Positions 1 to 5,589 of a stretch of DNA of 5,589 nucleotides are shown here, piece by piece. How positions within the stretch are numbered: the first letter of the stretch is position 1; each line of letters starts with the position of its first letter. The stretch spans positions 1 to 5,589 of the forward strand of contig CABRDB010000110.1 of the NCBI GenBank assembly GCA_902469555.1, given 5' to 3'. The notes under the pieces are model-generated. The model made no database searches, was not told the origin of the DNA, and saw only the letters and a program-made list of their open reading frames with translations. The translations under genes and the position numbers were made by a program. Origin of the DNA: an uncultured Collinsella sp. Lineage in GTDB: Bacteria; Actinomycetota; Coriobacteriia; Coriobacteriales; Coriobacteriaceae.

Positions 1-360
1 CAGGCCGAGCGCAACTATGCCCGCCGCGGGTCGCTTCGCGTGGCCACCAAGTACCCGCGCATCGCGAGCGCCTGGTATGCCGAGCGCGGCGTGAACGCCG
101 ACATCGTTTCGCTGCACGGTAACATCGAGCTGGGCCCCATCGTCGGCATGACCGATCGCATCGTGGATATTACCGCGACGGGCGCCACGCTGCGCGACAA
201 CGACTTGGTCATCACCGGCCGCATTATGGACTGCACGGCCCGCTTCTTCGTCAATCCGGGTGCCGCGCGCCTGGATCCGCGCGTACGCAATCTGGCAGAT
301 CGCCTGGCCGCGGCCGTTAAGGACAAGCATTTTGAGCCCGTCGCGGGCTCGGCACAATAG
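1..360 (+). CDS. hisG: ATP phosphoribosyltransferase, short form (HisG), C-terminal part
   Basis: This is the last 119 codons of hisG, open at the left edge and ending at TAG 358-360. HisG catalyses the first committed step of histidine synthesis, joining ATP and PRPP to give phosphoribosyl-ATP in the cytoplasm. The visible fragment has the family segment ATKYPRIAS (residues 15-23) and the HisG signature with the PRPP-binding loop, running from E43 through DITATGATL (56-64). It continues with DCTARFFVNP (77-86) and a final helix. The protein stops about 35 residues after that point, so the C-terminal ACT-like regulatory domain of long-form HisG is absent. This matches the short form (compare Bacillus subtilis), which in known systems works as a complex with HisZ. 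No HisZ is visible; it would lie upstream or elsewhere. The gene reads into hisD after a 105-base gap. The family call is very sure and the short-form call is strong. Confidence 0.96.
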   Translation, partial: QAERNYARRGSLRVATKYPRIASAWYAERGVNADIVSLHGNIELGPIVGMTDRIVDITATGATLRDNDLVITGRIMDCTARFFVNPGAARLDPRVRNLADRLAAAVKDKHFEPVAGSAQ

Positions 361-387
361 CGCGAGCACGCACGGGCGCCCCCATAT

Positions 388-420
388 CCGGGCTGCGGAC
401 CGATTGGTGTCGCTGCCCGG
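388..420 (+). other. Strong hairpin in the hisG-hisD spacer
   Basis: The 105-base gap between hisG and hisD contains an inverted repeat that folds by hand into a nearly continuous stem. CCGGGC (388-393) pairs with GCCCGG (415-420). After a T-T mismatch, GCG (395-397) pairs with CGC (411-413). After a small internal loop, ACC (399-401) pairs with GGT (406-408) around a GATT tetraloop. That gives twelve Watson-Crick pairs, mostly G-C. A run of five T (428-432) follows, but 7 bases separate it from the stem, so it is not a textbook intrinsic terminator. It could be a partial terminator or attenuator, an RNA-processing or stability element, or chance in GC-rich DNA. The structure is seen in the sequence; the role is inferred. 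Confidence 0.5.
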
Positions 421-465
421 CATCTCGTTTTTCAAACGCAACCTCAACCGATAGGGGATACCGAT

Positions 466-1905
466 ATGAAGACCATCAAGCTTGCTCCCGGTGAGCGCCT
501 CGTTACCAACCAACTCAACCGCAAGGGCGTGCTGCCGCAAAACATCGTCGATGCCGCCCGCGATATCGTGGCCAACGTGCGCGCTAACGGCGATGCCGCG
601 GTGCGCGACTATTGCCGGCGCTTTGACGGCGTTGAGCTGCAGAGCTTCCGTCTGCCACAAGAGCAAATCGATGCCGCGCTCGAAGGTCTCGACCCGGTCT
701 TTGTCGCCGCGCTCAAGAAGGCTGCACGCCAGATTCGCGAGTTCCACCAGCGCGAGGTCGAGCAGAGCTGGTTTACCACGCGCGCGGACGGCACGATGCT
801 CGGCGTTAAGGTGACCCCGCTCGCGGCGGCCGGCATCTACGTGCCGGGCGGTCGCGCGCAGTATCCCTCCACGGTGCTCATGAATGCCATTCCCGCCAAG
901 GTCGCCGGCGTCAAGCGCGTGGTCATGGTGACCCCGCCGCAAAAGGACGGCCTTATCAGCCCCTACACGCTCGCCGCGGCCAAGCTCGGCGGCGTGGACG
1001 AGATCTATATGGTGGGCGGCGCCCAGGCCGTGGCCGCACTGGCGTACGGTACCGAGACCATTCCACGTGTCGACAAGATTACCGGCCCGGGCAACGCCTT
1101 TGTCGCTGCGGCCAAGCAGATTGTTTCGGGCGATGTGGGCATCGACATGGTCGCCGGCCCCTCCGAGGTCTGCGTGCTGGCCGATGCCACGGCCAAGCCT
1201 ATGGTGGTCGCGGCCGACCTGATGGCTCAGGCCGAGCACGATCCGCTGGCAGCCTGCTATCTGGTGACCTGCGACGAGCAGTTTGCGCGCGAAGTCGAGG
1301 CGGGCATCGACATTCTGGTGGCGCAGTCCCCGCGTGCCGAGATCACGCGTGCTTCGCTGGACAACGAGGGCACGATCGTGGTCGCCGCCGACATGGCTGC
1401 CGCCGTCGAGGCCGTGAACACCGTGGCGCCCGAGCACCTGGAGCTGCACTGCAAGGATGCGATGGGCTTGCTCGGCGGTATTCGCAACGCCGGCGCCATC
1501 TTTGTGGGCGCCTGGAGCTCCGAGCCGCTCGGCGATTATGTTGCCGGCCCCAATCACACGCTGCCGACCGGCGGCACGGCCATGTTCTCCAACCCGCTTT
1601 CGGTCGAAGAGTTCGTTAAGCGCTCGAGCGTCATTTGCTATACGCCCGAGGGTCTGCTCTCCGACGCTCCCGCTACGCAGCGCCTGGCCGAGGCCGAGGG
1701 CCTGTGGGCACACGCGCTTTCCGCCGCTCTGCGTCGCCGTGTGCTGGAGCAGGGCGAGGATGCCGTGAGTGCCGAGTCGCTGGCCGCGGCCGACCTGACT
1801 AAGGTTGCCTGGCCGGGCGACGCCGTGGCGACGGTTGCCGAGGGCGTGGACCTGACGGCGGCTGCGGGCGCGGATGGCGCCGGTGTGACCGGTGGGGAGG
1901 CCTAA
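466..1905 (+). CDS. hisD: Histidinol dehydrogenase (HisD), with C-terminal extension
   Basis: This is a zinc- and NAD-dependent enzyme that oxidises L-histidinol in two steps to L-histidine, the last reaction of the pathway. Family segments appear in order: AAGIYVPGG (121-129), [14 protein letters not shown] (204-217), [11 protein letters not shown] (225-235), the AQAEHDP block (254-260), APEHLEL (321-327) and [15 protein letters not shown] (356-370). Matched to the E. coli enzyme, the zinc ligands are Q255, H258, D357 and H416, and the catalytic pair is E323-H324; H364 and E411 are also kept. The start ATG has AGGGG at 453-457, 8 bases upstream. The protein is 479 residues against about 430 usual. 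The excess lies after H416 as an Ala/Gly/Asp-rich tail (about residues 428-479) with no recognised domain. The core is intact and should be active. TAA at 1903-1905 sits one base before hisC. Confidence 0.97.
   Translation: MKTIKLAPGERLVTNQLNRKGVLPQNIVDAARDIVANVRANGDAAVRDYCRRFDGVELQSFRLPQEQIDAALEGLDPVFVAALKKAARQIREFHQREVEQSWFTTRADGTMLGVKVTPLAAAGIYVPGGRAQYPSTVLMNAIPAKVAGVKRVVMVTPPQKDGLISPYTLAAAKLGGVDEIYMVGGAQAVAALAYGTETIPRVDKITGPGNAFVAAAKQIVSGDVGIDMVAGPSEVCVLADATAKPMVVAADLMAQAEHDPLAACYLVTCDEQFAREVEAGIDILVAQSPRAEITRASLDNEGTIVVAADMAAAVEAVNTVAPEHLELHCKDAMGLLGGIRNAGAIFVGAWSSEPLGDYVAGPNHTLPTGGTAMFSNPLSVEEFVKRSSVICYTPEGLLSDAPATQRLAEAEGLWAHALSAALRRRVLEQGEDAVSAESLAAADLTKVAWPGDAVATVAEGVDLTAAAGADGAGVTGGEA
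1894..1900 (+). promoter_or_regulatory. Ribosome binding site deciding the hisC start
   Basis: GGGGAGG lies inside the last codons of hisD and is 6 bases before ATG 1907. A GTG at 1892 is in frame and would add five residues, but it has no Shine-Dalgarno sequence of its own and overlaps this site. ATG 1907 is therefore the likely start, with hisC translation coupled to termination of hisD. Confidence 0.8.
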
Positions 1906-1906
1906 T

Positions 1907-3022
1907 ATGGCCGAACTCACGCCGCGCATGAAGGAGCTCGTCCAGCCCTATCTGGCAGGCATCGAGCCCTACGATCCCAACTTTACGCCCACGCGCATCA
2001 ACCTTTCGGCAAACGAGAACACCTACCCCGTGCCGGCCGGCGTGCGCGAGGCGGTTGATGCGGCGCTTGCCGCCACGCCGCTCAACCGCTATCCCGACCC
2101 CATGTCCAACGACCTGCGCGACGAGCTTGCCGCTTGGCATGGCGTGACGCGCGAGAATATCTGCGTGGGCAACGGCGGTGACGAGCTGCTCTATAACTGC
2201 CTGCTGGCGTTTGGCGGCGCGGGGAGGACCCTGCTCAACTGCCCGCCGTGCTTTAGCGAGTATGCGTTCTTTGCGTCTCTGTGCCAGACCGAGGTGCGCG
2301 ACGTGTGGCGCGACCCGGCGACCTTTGAGCTCGACCAGGCAGCCGTGCTTGCGGCGGCACCCGAGTGCAACCTGGCCATCGTGACCTCGCCCAATAACCC
2401 CACGGGCGACGTGGCGCCGCTCGACTTTGTCGCGGCGCTGTGCGATGCGTGCCCCGGCATGGTCATGGTCGACGAGGCCTACGTTGAGTTTGCCGACGAT
2501 TCGTTTGGCGCGGCCACCACGGCGCAAGGCCTTATCGCCGAGCATCCCAACCTGGTGATTCTACATACGCTGTCCAAGGCGTTTGGTGCCGCCGGCACGC
2601 GTCTGGGCTATGTGATTGCGGCACCCGAGGTCGTCGACGTGTTCGCGGCGATTCGCCAGATCTATTCGGTCAACGTGCTGAGCCAGGCCGCAGCGCTTGC
2701 CTGCGTGCGTGCTCGCGATGCGTATGCACCCGTGGCGGCGCAAGTTACATCCGAGCGCGAGCGCGAGTTGTGCGCCCTGCGCGCAATGGCTGCCGAGGGC
2801 ATGCCCGTGGAGGCATGGCCGAGCGCGGCGAATTTTGTGCTCGTGCGCACGCCGCATGCCACGCGCGTGCGCGAGCGTCTGCGCGACGAGTATTCGATTC
2901 TGGTGCGCGACTTTAGCTACGCGCCGGGGCTCGCGGATTGTCTGCGCATTACCGTGGGCACCCCGCAGGAAAACGATGAGGTGCTGGCCGCGTTTGCCGC
3001 GCTGGTGAAGGAGGAGATGTAG
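1907..3022 (+). CDS. hisC: Histidinol-phosphate aminotransferase (HisC)
   Basis: This is a PLP-dependent fold type I (class I/II) aminotransferase of 371 residues, a usual length. It converts imidazole-acetol phosphate and glutamate into histidinol phosphate and 2-oxoglutarate in the cytoplasm. Visible motifs are INLSANENTYPVP near the N-terminus (31-43), NRYPDP (60-65), GNGGDELL (88-95), TSPNNPTGD (160-168), VDEAYVEF (188-195) and the PLP-lysine motif TLSKAFGAAGTRLGY (221-235). K224 is the expected Schiff-base lysine, with N164, D189, Y192 and R232 as cofactor-binding residues. R347 in LRITVG should bind the substrate carboxylate or phosphate side. Related aminotransferases (CobD, aromatic) share the fold, but the place between hisD and hisB settles the role. 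It starts one base after the hisD stop and its TAG directly abuts the hisB ATG. Confidence 0.95.
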   Translation: MAELTPRMKELVQPYLAGIEPYDPNFTPTRINLSANENTYPVPAGVREAVDAALAATPLNRYPDPMSNDLRDELAAWHGVTRENICVGNGGDELLYNCLLAFGGAGRTLLNCPPCFSEYAFFASLCQTEVRDVWRDPATFELDQAAVLAAAPECNLAIVTSPNNPTGDVAPLDFVAALCDACPGMVMVDEAYVEFADDSFGAATTAQGLIAEHPNLVILHTLSKAFGAAGTRLGYVIAAPEVVDVFAAIRQIYSVNVLSQAAALACVRARDAYAPVAAQVTSERERELCALRAMAAEGMPVEAWPSAANFVLVRTPHATRVRERLRDEYSILVRDFSYAPGLADCLRITVGTPQENDEVLAAFAALVKEEM

Positions 3023-3610
3023 ATGGATCGCTATGCCGAGGTGACCCGCAAGACGGGCGAGACCGACATTGTCGTAAAGCTCGACCTGGACGGAAGCGGC
3101 GTGTGCGATATCTCGACCGGCGTGCCGTTTTTCGACCACATGCTCAACGCTTTTGGCCGCCATGGTCTGTTCGATCTGACGGTGCACGCGGTGGGCGACG
3201 TGGAGGTCGATGCGCATCACACCGTCGAGGACACGGGTATCGTGCTGGGCGAGGCGTTTTGTCAGGCGCTGGGCGACAAGGCGGGCATTACGCGCTTTGC
3301 CGACGCGGCGATCGCCATGGACGAGACGCTCGTGATGGCCGCCGTGGACATTTCGGGTCGCGGCCAGGCCTACTGCGAGCTGCCCGTGCCGACCGAGCGT
3401 GTGGGCACCTTTGATACCGAGCTGGCTGTCGAGTTCTTCTACGCCTTCGCGCGCGACGCCAAACTCACGCTGCACGTGCGCGAGCTGGCGGGCGGTAACT
3501 CGCATCACATTATCGAGGCTGCCTTTAAGGCCGTGGGCCGCACGATGCGCCGCGCCTGCGAGCTCGATCCCCGCGTGCAGGGCATCCCCAGCACCAAGGG
3601 CTCACTGTAA
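3023..3610 (+). CDS. hisB: Imidazoleglycerol-phosphate dehydratase (HisB), monofunctional
   Basis: This manganese-dependent enzyme removes water from imidazole glycerol phosphate to give imidazole-acetol phosphate. The 195-residue length matches the monofunctional dehydratase. Signature features are DLDGSG (21-26), GVPFFDHML (33-41), the two metal-binding repeats DAHHTVEDTG (63-72) and NSHHIIEAAFKA (159-170), and the closing IPSTKGSL (188-195). There is no N-terminal HAD phosphatase domain as found in the fused E. coli HisB, so histidinol-phosphate phosphatase must be encoded elsewhere. AAGGAGG at 3008-3014, within the hisC 3' end, lies 8 bases before the ATG. The ATG immediately follows the hisC stop with no spacer, which suggests coupled translation. 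The TAA stop forms part of the palindrome in the following spacer. Confidence 0.97.
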   Translation: MDRYAEVTRKTGETDIVVKLDLDGSGVCDISTGVPFFDHMLNAFGRHGLFDLTVHAVGDVEVDAHHTVEDTGIVLGEAFCQALGDKAGITRFADAAIAMDETLVMAAVDISGRGQAYCELPVPTERVGTFDTELAVEFFYAFARDAKLTLHVRELAGGNSHHIIEAAFKAVGRTMRRACELDPRVQGIPSTKGSL

Positions 3611-3631
3611 CCTGCCAAAAAGGGACAGGTT
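3609..3631 (+). repeat. Small palindrome (hairpin) between hisB and hisH
   Basis: AACCTG (3609-3614) is an exact inverted match to CAGGTT (3626-3631). With one bulged A (3625) the stem extends by CC (3615-3616) pairing with GG (3623-3624), closing on an AAAAAG loop. The left arm begins in the hisB stop codon, and the right arm runs into TTTT (3630-3633). This is the only real spacer within the hisD-hisF block. Its A-rich loop stands out from the GC-rich surroundings. It could be a weak terminator or attenuator, an mRNA-processing site, or a copy of a dispersed palindromic element. One copy in one window cannot separate these. Confidence 0.5.
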
Positions 3632-3642
3632 TTGAATGAGAT

Positions 3643-3650
3643 AAGGGAGG
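3643..3650 (+). promoter_or_regulatory. Ribosome binding site deciding the hisH GTG start
   Basis: AAGGGAGG, a near-consensus Shine-Dalgarno sequence, ends 5 bases before GTG 3656. The more upstream in-frame start, TTG 3632, lies at the foot of the 3609-3631 palindrome and has only AGGGACAGG almost touching it. The GTG start also puts the conserved beta strand KIVVVDY at residues 5-11, as is usual for HisH. Confidence 0.75.
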
Positions 3651-3655
3651 GTCGC

Positions 3656-4357
3656 GTGGGCGAACCGAAGATCGTGGTGGTCGACTACCACAAGGGCAAC
3701 TTGTCGAGCGTTGTGCGCGGGCTTGCGCGCGCTGGTGCCGTCGCCTGCACGTCGGACGATTCGGAGCAGATCCGCAACGCCGATGGCCTGGTCATCCCGG
3801 GCGTGGGCGCGTTCTATGACGCGATCACTTTTATGCGCCAGAGCGGCGAGGCGGACGCGGTGCTCGACGCCGTTGCCGCTGGAACTCCGCTGCTCGGCAT
3901 CTGCCTGGGCCTTCAACTGTTTTTTGAGCGCGGCAACGAGGGCGTGCCTGCGGACGAGAGCGTGGTCGCCGACGGCAACGCCCCCGAGCAGGCCGGCAGC
4001 CCCTGGGTCGATGGCCTGGGCATTATGCGCGGTTCGTGCACGCACTTGGAGTCGAGCCGCCTGAAGGTACCGCACGTGGGCTGGGACCAGGTGCACATGA
4101 CGCCTGCCGGTGCGGCCGACCCGCTGCTCGCCGGTTTTGCCGAGGGTGCCAACATGTACTTCACCCACAGCTACGCGGTGGCCGACGACACCGATGCCGC
4201 CGATGTGCTGGCGCGCACGCACTATACGCGGAGCTTCCCGTGCATCGTGCGTCACGGCAACGTGTGGGGTTGCCAGTTCCATCCCGAGAAGTCCTCGGCG
4301 CTGGGGCAGCGCATCCTTAAGAACTTCGTCAACATCGTCGAGGAGGTTGGCCGATGA
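3656..4357 (+). CDS. hisH: Imidazole glycerol phosphate synthase, glutamine amidotransferase subunit (HisH)
   Basis: This class I glutamine amidotransferase hydrolyses glutamine and passes ammonia to HisF in the IGP synthase heterodimer. From the GTG start it is 233 residues. Landmarks are VVVDYHKGNLSSV (7-19), the oxyanion-loop motif PGVGAF (48-53), the nucleophile elbow GICLGLQ (81-87) with C83, VPHVGWDQV (138-146), YFTHSY (168-173) and CQFHPEKS (206-213), giving the triad C83-H209-E211. It is about 30 residues longer than the usual 200. Much of the excess is an acidic, loop-like insertion at about 96-118, between the elbow strand and GLGIMRG. The YHKGN variant replaces the more common YGMGN. 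An alternative TTG start at 3632 would add eight residues but has a poorer ribosome site. The TGA stop overlaps the hisA ATG by four bases. Confidence 0.94.
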   Translation: MGEPKIVVVDYHKGNLSSVVRGLARAGAVACTSDDSEQIRNADGLVIPGVGAFYDAITFMRQSGEADAVLDAVAAGTPLLGICLGLQLFFERGNEGVPADESVVADGNAPEQAGSPWVDGLGIMRGSCTHLESSRLKVPHVGWDQVHMTPAGAADPLLAGFAEGANMYFTHSYAVADDTDAADVLARTHYTRSFPCIVRHGNVWGCQFHPEKSSALGQRILKNFVNIVEEVGR

Positions 4358-5097
4358 CCCTGTTTCCCGCAATCGATCTGATCGGCGGCAAGGTTGTGCG
4401 CCTGGAGCGCGGCGACCGGAGCCGCTGCAAGGTATATTCCGACGACCCCGTGGCCGTTGCCCGCTCCTTTGCCGAGCAGGGCGCGAGCTGGGTGCACGTC
4501 GTCGACCTGTCCGCTGCCTTTGGTGAGGACGAGGACGCGTGCACTGCTAACTCGGCGGCGATCAAGGCTATCTGCGGCGTCGACGGTCTGTCCGTGGACG
4601 TGGGCGGCGGCGTTCGCTCGCTTGCGCGCATCGACGAGTTGGCCGGCTACGGTGCTCGCCGCATCGCACTGGGCACGGTGCTGGTGACCGAGCCGGGTTT
4701 TGCCGAGGTGGCGGCCCAAGGCTTTGGCGAGCTGTTGGTGGCTGACATTGCCGCACGCGACGGCCAGGTCAAGGTGAACGGCTGGCGCGACGGCGCGGGT
4801 GTGGCGCTCGACGATGCCGTGGCGCAGCTTTCCGAGCTGGGCTTTAAGCATCTGGTGTATACCGACATCGCGCGCGATGGCATGCAGACGGGCATCGATG
4901 TGGCGGCGTATCGCCATGTTGCCAAGGTCGCGGGCTTTCCTGTCGTGGCTTCGGGCGGCATCTCTACGCTCGACGACATTCGCGCGCTGGCTGCGGTGGG
5001 TGAGGATGCTATTGAGGGTGCCATTACCGGCCGTGCGCTCTACGAGGGCAACTTTACGCTGGCCCAGGCACTGGCCGCCGCCCGAGGGGAGGAGTAG
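4354..5097 (+). CDS. hisA: ProFAR isomerase (HisA)
   Basis: This is a (beta/alpha)8-barrel enzyme of 247 residues, a normal length, that performs the Amadori rearrangement of ProFAR to PRFAR, the substrate of HisH-HisF. The start FPAIDLIGGKVVRL (4-17) carries catalytic aspartate D8, and the second catalytic aspartate is D131 in LLVADIAARDG. Phosphate-binding segments are GGGVRS (84-89), SGGIST (200-205) and GAITGRALYEG (222-232); TDIARDGMQTG (170-180) is also typical. Actinobacterial PriA, which also acts as TrpF, has an Arg two residues before the loop-5 Trp. Here the motif is NGW (142-144), so ordinary HisA is favoured. AGGAGG at 4341-4346 is 7 bases before the ATG, and the ATGA overlap with hisH indicates translational coupling. 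Confidence 0.95.
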   Translation: MTLFPAIDLIGGKVVRLERGDRSRCKVYSDDPVAVARSFAEQGASWVHVVDLSAAFGEDEDACTANSAAIKAICGVDGLSVDVGGGVRSLARIDELAGYGARRIALGTVLVTEPGFAEVAAQGFGELLVADIAARDGQVKVNGWRDGAGVALDDAVAQLSELGFKHLVYTDIARDGMQTGIDVAAYRHVAKVAGFPVVASGGISTLDDIRALAAVGEDAIEGAITGRALYEGNFTLAQALAAARGEE

Positions 5098-5100
5098 CCC

Positions 5101-5589
5101 ATGCTTACCAAACGCGTAATTCCCTGTCTGGACGTCAAGGACGGCCGTGTGGTTAAGGGCGTCAACTTTGTGAGCCTGCGCGATGCGGGCGATCCGGTGG
5201 AGTTGGCGCGCGCCTACGACCGCGAGGGTGCGGACGAGGTCGTCTTCCTGGACATTACCGCCACGAGCGATAACCGCGCGACGACCATCGAGATGGCGGC
5301 GCATGCGGCTGAGGAGCTGGCCATTCCCTATACCGTGGGCGGCGGATTTCGCGACCTGGCGGGCATGCGCACCATGGTTGCCGCCGGTGCCGACAAGGTG
5401 TCGCTCAACTCGGCGGCCGTGCGCGACCCGTCGTTGATTAGCCAGGCTGCCGCGGCGTTTGGCAGCCAGGCCGTGGTCGTGGCGATCGATGCCAAGCGTG
5501 TGGGCCTGCCCGGCGAGCCGGGTGCCGATAGGTGGGAGGTCTTCACGGCGGGCGGTCGCAACGCCACGGGTATCGATGCGGTGGCGTGG
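5101..5589 (+). CDS. hisF: Imidazole glycerol phosphate synthase, cyclase subunit (HisF), 5' part
   Basis: The first 163 codons are present, out of about 250-260 expected, and the frame is open to the right edge. HisF is the barrel subunit that uses ammonia from HisH to turn PRFAR into imidazole glycerol phosphate and AICAR, the latter feeding purine synthesis. The start [21 protein letters not shown] (3-23) is diagnostic. Catalytic aspartates D11 and D130 (in VVAIDAKRV) sit at the same numbers as in Thermotoga maritima HisF. R5, E46 and K99, three of the four residues gating its ammonia channel, are also kept; the fourth lies beyond the window. VGGG (79-82) is the phosphate loop, followed by F83 where Ile is more usual. 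GGAGG at 5088-5092 is 8 bases before the ATG, and 3 bases separate it from the hisA stop. Confidence 0.96.
   Translation, partial: MLTKRVIPCLDVKDGRVVKGVNFVSLRDAGDPVELARAYDREGADEVVFLDITATSDNRATTIEMAAHAAEELAIPYTVGGGFRDLAGMRTMVAAGADKVSLNSAAVRDPSLISQAAAAFGSQAVVVAIDAKRVGLPGEPGADRWEVFTAGGRNATGIDAVAW

Noticed and set aside
260..454. Small + strand frame spanning the hisG end and the spacer
   Set aside because: No good ribosome site, the first part is out of frame over hisG, and the translation has no recognisable features.
361..465. Possible promoter, T-box or histidine leader peptide before hisD
   Set aside because: No convincing -35/-10 pair, no run of His codons in a short frame, and too short for a T-box; only the hairpin is supported.
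1892..1906. GTG 1892 as an upstream start for hisC
   Set aside because: It overlaps the GGGGAGG that best serves ATG 1907 and has no ribosome site of its own.
1799..2545. Long open frame of 248 codons on the - strand opposite the hisD end and hisC
   Set aside because: It is a high-GC shadow: the protein is rich in Arg, His, Gly and Ala without recognisable motifs, and it lies opposite an unquestionable gene.
2561..3508. Long open frame of 315 codons on the - strand opposite hisC and hisB
   Set aside because: Same pattern: His/Arg/Gln-rich translation with no family resemblance, explained by the codon bias of the sense genes.
3609..3633. True intrinsic terminator ending a hisB transcript
   Set aside because: The stem is short with a bulge and the T run is only four bases, and hisHAF continue on the same strand with no visible promoter; at most it is a partial signal.
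3636..3644. Two-codon ATG frame upstream of hisH
   Set aside because: It ends at once (Met-Arg-stop), has no clear ribosome site, and probably arises by chance.
3602..5304. Two overlapping - strand open frames (256 and 350 codons) opposite hisH, hisA and hisF
   Set aside because: They follow the sense codon phase, overlap each other, and have no domain-like sequence; I judge them by-products of GC-rich third positions rather than an antisense gene.

Overview
The window is a stretch of a histidine biosynthesis operon, all on the + strand. In order it holds the 3' end of hisG, then complete hisD, hisC, hisB, hisH and hisA, then the 5' part of hisF, which runs off the right edge. The DNA is strongly GC-rich (about two thirds by eye), codon third positions are mostly G or C throughout, and composition looks uniform from end to end. 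I see no mobile element, RNA gene, CRISPR array or sign of recent gene transfer. High GC, a short-form HisG placed before hisD, a monofunctional HisB and the 'DYHKGNLSSV' type of HisH suggest a gut actinobacterium of the Coriobacteriia (Collinsella-like). That assignment is inferred from protein style and gene order, and a database search would be needed to confirm it.

Layout: positions 1-360 are the C-terminal part of HisG. Positions 361-465 are a gap without a gene, carrying a strong predicted hairpin. hisD (466-1905), hisC (1907-3022) and hisB (3023-3610) follow with 1 and 0 bases between them. Positions 3611-3655 form a second small gap with a palindrome that begins in the hisB stop codon. 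hisH (3656-4357) overlaps hisA (4354-5097) by 4 bases, and hisF starts at 5101, 3 bases after the hisA stop. No other stretch is without a gene, so the cluster reads as two tightly coupled blocks, hisDCB and hisHAF, separated from each other and from hisG by structured spacers.

Together these genes cover most of the pathway. HisG joins ATP and PRPP; HisA isomerises ProFAR to PRFAR; HisH and HisF form the glutamine-dependent synthase giving IGP and AICAR; HisB dehydrates IGP; HisC transaminates imidazole-acetol phosphate; HisD oxidises histidinol to histidine. HisI, HisE, histidinol-phosphate phosphatase and HisZ (the partner expected for a short HisG) are not in the window.

I found no undescribed biological system; this is mostly ordinary core metabolism. 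The points worth a second look are the two intergenic hairpins, a roughly 48-residue Ala/Gly-rich C-terminal extension on HisD, an insertion in HisH, and the short form of HisG.
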